Below, piece after piece: positions 7,111-9,918 of a DNA stretch of 9,918 nucleotides. Source of the stretch: an uncultured Ideonella sp. GTDB lineage: Bacteria > Pseudomonadota > Gammaproteobacteria > Burkholderiales > Burkholderiaceae. Within the stretch, counting starts at the first letter, position 1. Each line of letters opens with the position of its first letter. Both the position numbers and the translations under genes were made by a program. The stretch spans positions 1 through 9,918 of the forward strand of contig CAMLGG010000199.1 of the NCBI GenBank assembly GCA_946479475.1. Reading direction: 5' to 3'. Below the pieces are notes generated by a model. That model had not been told where the DNA came from. It saw only the letters and a program-made list of their open reading frames with translations, and made no database searches.

Positions 7111-7202
7111 GGGGCCCCCACGGCCCCTTGCCAGGGGCCTGCCCCCCGGGGGGCTCGCGCGGCGGACCGGCAAAGCCGGATCCGCGCACGCCCTGGGTTG
7201 GG
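7111..7202 (+). repeat. Stop-linked hairpin repeat, copy C
   Basis: This copy begins two bases after the darcynin stop, in the same direction as that gene. It contains the CCCCCACG box, hairpin 1 (GGCCCC 7122-7127 with GGGGCC 7134-7139), hairpin 2 (CCCCCCGGGGGG, 7142-7153), GCTCGCGC, hairpin 3 (GGACCGGC-AAA-GCCGGATCC) and the tail CCTGGGTTGGG. It is nearly identical to copy A, which lies 4.1 kb away. It continues into GGGAGCGATGTGCGGG, the start of a tandem duplication. Confidence 0.85.
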
Positions 7203-7239
7203 GGAGCGATGTGCGGGTGGGCCGGGGTCCGCTCCAGGG

Positions 7240-7307
7240 GGGGCTCGCGCAGCGGACGGGCAAAGCCGGATCCGCGCACGCCCTGGGTTGGGGGAGCGAT
7301 GTGCGGG
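7240..7307 (+). repeat. Tandem partial copy D, 90-bp period
   Basis: Bases 7240-7307 repeat 7150-7217 at a spacing of exactly 90 bp, with mismatches only near 7251 and 7258; the last 47 bases (7261-7307) are identical to 7171-7217. The copy lacks the CCCCCACG box and hairpin 1. One change (CCGGC to CGGGC) weakens the hairpin 3 stem. The near-identity points to a recent duplication. Confidence 0.85.
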
Positions 7308-7338
7308 CGGACCGGCAAAGCCGGAGCCGCCCACGCCC
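7308..7338 (+). repeat. Terminal hairpin fragment E of the repeat family
   Basis: A third hairpin 3 unit (GGACCGGCAAAGCCGGA) starts at 7309, 55 bp after the equivalent point in copy D, followed by GCC and CCCACGCCC. It is the last piece of the tandem block and ends 15 bases before the histidine kinase stop codon. On the minus strand it would be the first structure in the kinase transcript's 3' end. Confidence 0.65.
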
Positions 7339-7353
7339 TTGAAAGAGCTGCAC

Positions 7354-9288
7354 TCAGGCAGCGCCTGTTCTCTGGGCGGCGCGCTGCATGGCCTTCAGCA
7401 GCGGGTCCAGGCCGACCGGCTTGGTCAGGTGCTCGTCGAATCCCGCGCCACGCGTGCGCTCGCGGTCGGCGCGCTGGCCGTAGCCGGTCATGGCCGCCAC
7501 ATAGACGGGGTGATCGACGGCAGCACGCAGCTGGCGGATGACCTCGAATCCGTTTTCCCCGGGCATGTTCAGGTCCAGCAGAATCAGCGCCGGCCGCACC
7601 TCGGCGGCGAGCTTCACGGCCTGCTGCGCGCCGTAGGCGGCGTGCGCCTCGTGGCCGAGCTGCTCCAGCAGCATGACCATCGAGTCGGCCGAGTCGTGGT
7701 TGTCGTCCACCACCAGCACGCGGACTTCGTCCGCCTTCGGCGGCGTGGAGCCGCGGCCCGCCGCGCGGCCGGCCGGCACCGGCTGGCAGGGCAGGATCAG
7801 CTCGAAGGTGGCGCCGCGGCCGCGGCCCTCGCTGTAAGCCTTGAGGGTGCCGCCATGCAGCTCCGCCAGCGTTCGCGCCAGCGTCAGCCCGATGCCCAGG
7901 CCGCTCTCCGTAGGGTTCCGTTCGACCCCGGGCTCCTGCTCGAAGAGGGCGAAGACGCGCTCCAGCGCTTCGGGCGCGATGCCCTGCCCGTTGTCACGCA
8001 CCCGCGTGATGCTGCGACTGCCCTCCACCGTGGCGGAGATGGAAACCTCGCCGCCCTCGGGCGTGTAGCGGGCCGCGTTGGACAACAGGTTGTGCAGCAC
8101 CTGCGCCAGGCGGGTGGGGTCGCCGCGCATGGGGATCCCGCCCGCGACCTCCACCAGGAGCTGGTGCCGCTTGGCGGCCATCAGCGGTCGCGCCGCCTCG
8201 GCACTGGCCAGCACGACCTCGCGGTAGTCGATGTCGTGGCGCTGCAGGGATATCTTGCCGGTGGCGATGCGCCCCACGTCGAGCAGGTCGTCGACCAGGC
8301 GCGTGAGCTGGCGCGCCTGGCGGTCGATCATGTCGCCCATGCGATCGACCACCGGCGGCAGCTCGGGCTGCATGCGCAGCACGTTGACGGCGTTGCGGAT
8401 GGGCGCCAGCGGGTTGCGCAGCTCGTGCGCGAGCATCGCGATGAACTCGTTCATGTGGCGGGTGGCGCGCTCGAGCTCCATCAGCCGTCGCTGCTCGGTC
8501 AGGTCCCGGGTGACCTTGGCGAACCCGCGCAGCACGCCCTCGGCGTCCAGCACCGGCGTGATCACCACGCCGGCCCAGAAGACGCTGCCGTCGCGCCGCA
8601 CCCGCTGCTCCTCCTGCTCGGACCGGCCGGTTCGCATGGCCTCGCGCAGCTCCTCGTCCGGGCGGCCGGCGGCCACGGCCTCGGGCACGAAGAACATCGA
8701 GAAATGCCGGGACAGCACTTCGGTGGCCTTGTAGCCCATGATCGCCGCCGCGCCAGCGTTCCACGTCAACACGTGGCCCGAGGGGTCCAGCATGAACAGG
8801 GCGTAGTCCTTCACGGCCTCCACCATCAACCGCAGCTTCTCCTCGCTGCGCCGCAGCTCCTCTTCCTGGCGCCGGCGCTCGGTCAGGTCGCGGGTGACCT
8901 TGGCAAAGCCCTGCAGCTGGCCCTTGGAATCCCACAGCGCGGTGATGACGACGCTCGCCCAGAAGCGCGAACCGTCCTTGCGCAGCCGCCAGCCCTCGTC
9001 CTCCATCCGGCCGTAGGCGATCGCCCGGCGCAGTTCCTCCTTCGGCCAGCCCTCGGCCACCTTCTCCGGCGGATAGAACCGCTCGAAGGACTGGCCGATG
9101 ATCTCCTCGGGCCGGTAGCCCTTGATCCGCTGCGCGCCGGCGTTCCAGCTCGCTATGCGCCCTTCGGTGTCCAGCATGAAGATCGCATAGTCGCTGACGC
9201 TCTCGACCAGCAGGCGGAAGCTCTTCTCGGACGATCTCAGCTCGGCGTCGTCGGGCGGCGGATGCGGCAGCGTGGCGGAAGGAGTCAT
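7354..9288 (-). CDS. Hybrid sensor histidine kinase: PAS-PAS-HisKA-HATPase-REC
   Basis: The protein is 644 aa from the ATG at 9288. Two PAS domains (about 20-140 and 148-268) precede the HisKA dimerisation helix with AHELRNP (phospho-acceptor His288). The ATPase domain carries the N box (LHNLLSNAARYTPEG, Asn400 and Asn404), G1 DNGQG (432-436) and G2 GLGIGL (463-468). The C-terminal receiver (about 522-640) has acidic Asp528/529, phospho-acceptor Asp572 (LLDLNMP), Thr601 and Lys623, all intact. No signal peptide or membrane segment is present, so the kinase is cytoplasmic and senses an internal cue; neither PAS shows haem- or flavin-binding residues I can recognise. The PAS units are an internal duplication. 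A longer frame extends to 9522, but it is rich in Arg/Pro and lacks domain sequence. No clear ribosome site precedes 9288, so a start at 9357 or 9369 is possible. No response regulator gene is adjacent; the output partner is unknown. Confidence 0.93.
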   Translation of the reverse strand: MTPSATLPHPPPDDAELRSSEKSFRLLVESVSDYAIFMLDTEGRIASWNAGAQRIKGYRPEEIIGQSFERFYPPEKVAEGWPKEELRRAIAYGRMEDEGWRLRKDGSRFWASVVITALWDSKGQLQGFAKVTRDLTERRRQEEELRRSEEKLRLMVEAVKDYALFMLDPSGHVLTWNAGAAAIMGYKATEVLSRHFSMFFVPEAVAAGRPDEELREAMRTGRSEQEEQRVRRDGSVFWAGVVITPVLDAEGVLRGFAKVTRDLTEQRRLMELERATRHMNEFIAMLAHELRNPLAPIRNAVNVLRMQPELPPVVDRMGDMIDRQARQLTRLVDDLLDVGRIATGKISLQRHDIDYREVVLASAEAARPLMAAKRHQLLVEVAGGIPMRGDPTRLAQVLHNLLSNAARYTPEGGEVSISATVEGSRSITRVRDNGQGIAPEALERVFALFEQEPGVERNPTESGLGIGLTLARTLAELHGGTLKAYSEGRGRGATFELILPCQPVPAGRAAGRGSTPPKADEVRVLVVDDNHDSADSMVMLLEQLGHEAHAAYGAQQAVKLAAEVRPALILLDLNMPGENGFEVIRQLRAAVDHPVYVAAMTGYGQRADRERTRGAGFDEHLTKPVGLDPLLKAMQRAAQRTGAA

Positions 9289-9475
9289 CAGCTGGGGCAG
9301 GCAGGCCGCCGGGCGGCGGGGGGGTCGCAGACTTCGAGAGTACACAGCAATCGGCATTCCTTCCACCATTCGTGGAAGTGACGGATGCACCGGCGACCGG
9401 CGGACGCGGCCGCGGTCACATGCCCCCTGGGTGGCGCGGAATGACGCCCCGAAGGACAATAGAGGGTTGGCCCTG

Positions 9476-9514
9476 ATGGCCAGTTCTTTCGGCAAGAAGC
9501 CGCCGCCCCCGTGA
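9476..9514 (+). CDS. Possible 12-codon upstream ORF overlapping the ygiQ start
   Basis: An ATG at 9476 with AGAGGG at 9461-9466 (nine bases upstream) opens a frame encoding [12 protein letters not shown]. It stops at TGA 9512-9514, overlapping the GTG of ygiQ as GTGA. The ygiQ GTG itself has only a weak, distant site, so translation could be coupled. The four-proline end (CCG CCG CCC CCG) is the kind of run that stalls ribosomes without EF-P. The peptide has no recognisable family and may be fortuitous. Confidence 0.3.
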   Translation: MASSFGKKPPPP

Positions 9515-9918
9515 CCGCCCACGCCCTCGAAACCCCTGCCCGCCCGTCACCCAAGCCGCCCACCGCGGCCCGGGGGCCGAAGCCGCTGACCGCCTACCGC
9601 CCCTTCTGGGCCAAGCGCTTCGGCACCGCCCCCTTCCTGCCGATGAGCCGCGCCGAGATGGAGGCGCTCGGCTGGGACTCCTGCGACATCGTCATCGTGA
9701 CGGGCGACGCCTACGTCGACCATCCGAGCTTCGGCATGGCGGTGATCGGCCGCGTGCTGGAGGCCCAGGGCTTCCGCGTGGGCATCATCGCCCAGCCCGA
9801 CTGGCAGTCGGCGGACCCGTTCAAGGCGCTGGGCCGCCCGAACCTGTTCTTCGGCGTCACTGCCGGCAACATGGATTCGATGATCAACCGGTACACCGCC
9901 GACCGGAAGATCCGCAGC
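9511..9918 (+). CDS. ygiQ: YgiQ family radical SAM protein, N-terminal part
   Basis: The first 136 codons are present, and the gene runs off the window. After a variable Pro/Ala-rich leader of about 28 residues come the hallmark segments [66 protein letters not shown], and [20 protein letters not shown], closely matching what I know of E. coli YgiQ. These belong to the N-terminal domain; the CxxxCxxC iron-sulphur motif of the radical SAM core would lie beyond the window end. The biochemical role of YgiQ is not settled. The GTG at 9511 is the start that keeps the leader; there is no in-frame ATG upstream, and the next ATG (in FLPMSR) is inside the conserved region. The gene is divergent from the histidine kinase across 222 bp with no obvious operator. 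Confidence 0.93.
   Translation, partial: MTAHALETPARPSPKPPTAARGPKPLTAYRPFWAKRFGTAPFLPMSRAEMEALGWDSCDIVIVTGDAYVDHPSFGMAVIGRVLEAQGFRVGIIAQPDWQSADPFKALGRPNLFFGVTAGNMDSMINRYTADRKIRS

Noticed and set aside
7111..7338. A CRISPR-like or minisatellite array
   Set aside because: There are only two and a half units with a 90-bp period, the units are internally palindromic and also occur singly elsewhere, and there are no unique spacers and no cas genes.
7105..9381. A 758-codon plus-strand frame opposite the histidine kinase
   Set aside because: It is the antisense shadow of a complete PAS-PAS-HK-REC gene, and its beginning is read through the repeat block.
9289..9522. An N-terminal extension of the histidine kinase to 9522
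   Set aside because: The extra residues are low-complexity, overlap the divergent ygiQ start region, and precede the natural PAS-domain beginning.

Overview
The window is a very GC-rich stretch of an ordinary bacterial chromosome. The long, strongly biased coding frames, the neighbours (a YgiQ-type radical SAM protein, a DUF1223 protein, a MocR regulator, a PAS-PAS hybrid kinase) and the GC-rich intergenic repeats suggest a betaproteobacterium of the order Burkholderiales, in or near Comamonadaceae. This placement is an inference from sequence style; there is no rRNA or tRNA to anchor it. No phage, IS transposase, CRISPR array, defence system or RNA gene was seen.

Layout. The window opens with the last codons of an unrecognised gene (3-71), then a short spacer with clustered GGGCCC palindromes. 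A TonB-dependent outer-membrane receptor follows (204-2990). A DUF1223 thioredoxin-fold exported protein (2990-3844) overlaps its stop codon, and its first ~30 codons lie inside an intergenic repeat. Next come a MocR-type GntR/aminotransferase regulator (3908-5356) and, 21 bp downstream, a four-helix membrane protein (5378-5887). These two probably form one operon. They converge on a TetR-family regulator on the minus strand (6078-6695), which is divergent from a small darcynin-like protein (6761-7108). The divergent gap holds a clear candidate operator made of 13-bp-spaced half sites. A cytoplasmic tandem-PAS hybrid histidine kinase with a receiver domain (7354-9288, minus) converges on the darcynin gene. 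It is divergent from ygiQ (9511 to the window end, truncated).

The most interesting non-coding content is a family of hairpin-rich repeats of about 90-110 bp. The three full copies each begin 1-3 bases after a stop codon (receptor, darcynin, TetR) and point in the same direction as the gene they follow. The hairpin arms are kept, in one case by paired base changes, which suggests a role at transcript 3' ends. After the darcynin gene, part of the element is repeated in tandem with a 90-bp period. The genes look like independent small units (envelope uptake, local regulation, sensing), not one multi-gene system. I found no convincing new system; the repeat and its effect on the DUF1223 N-terminus are what merit follow-up.
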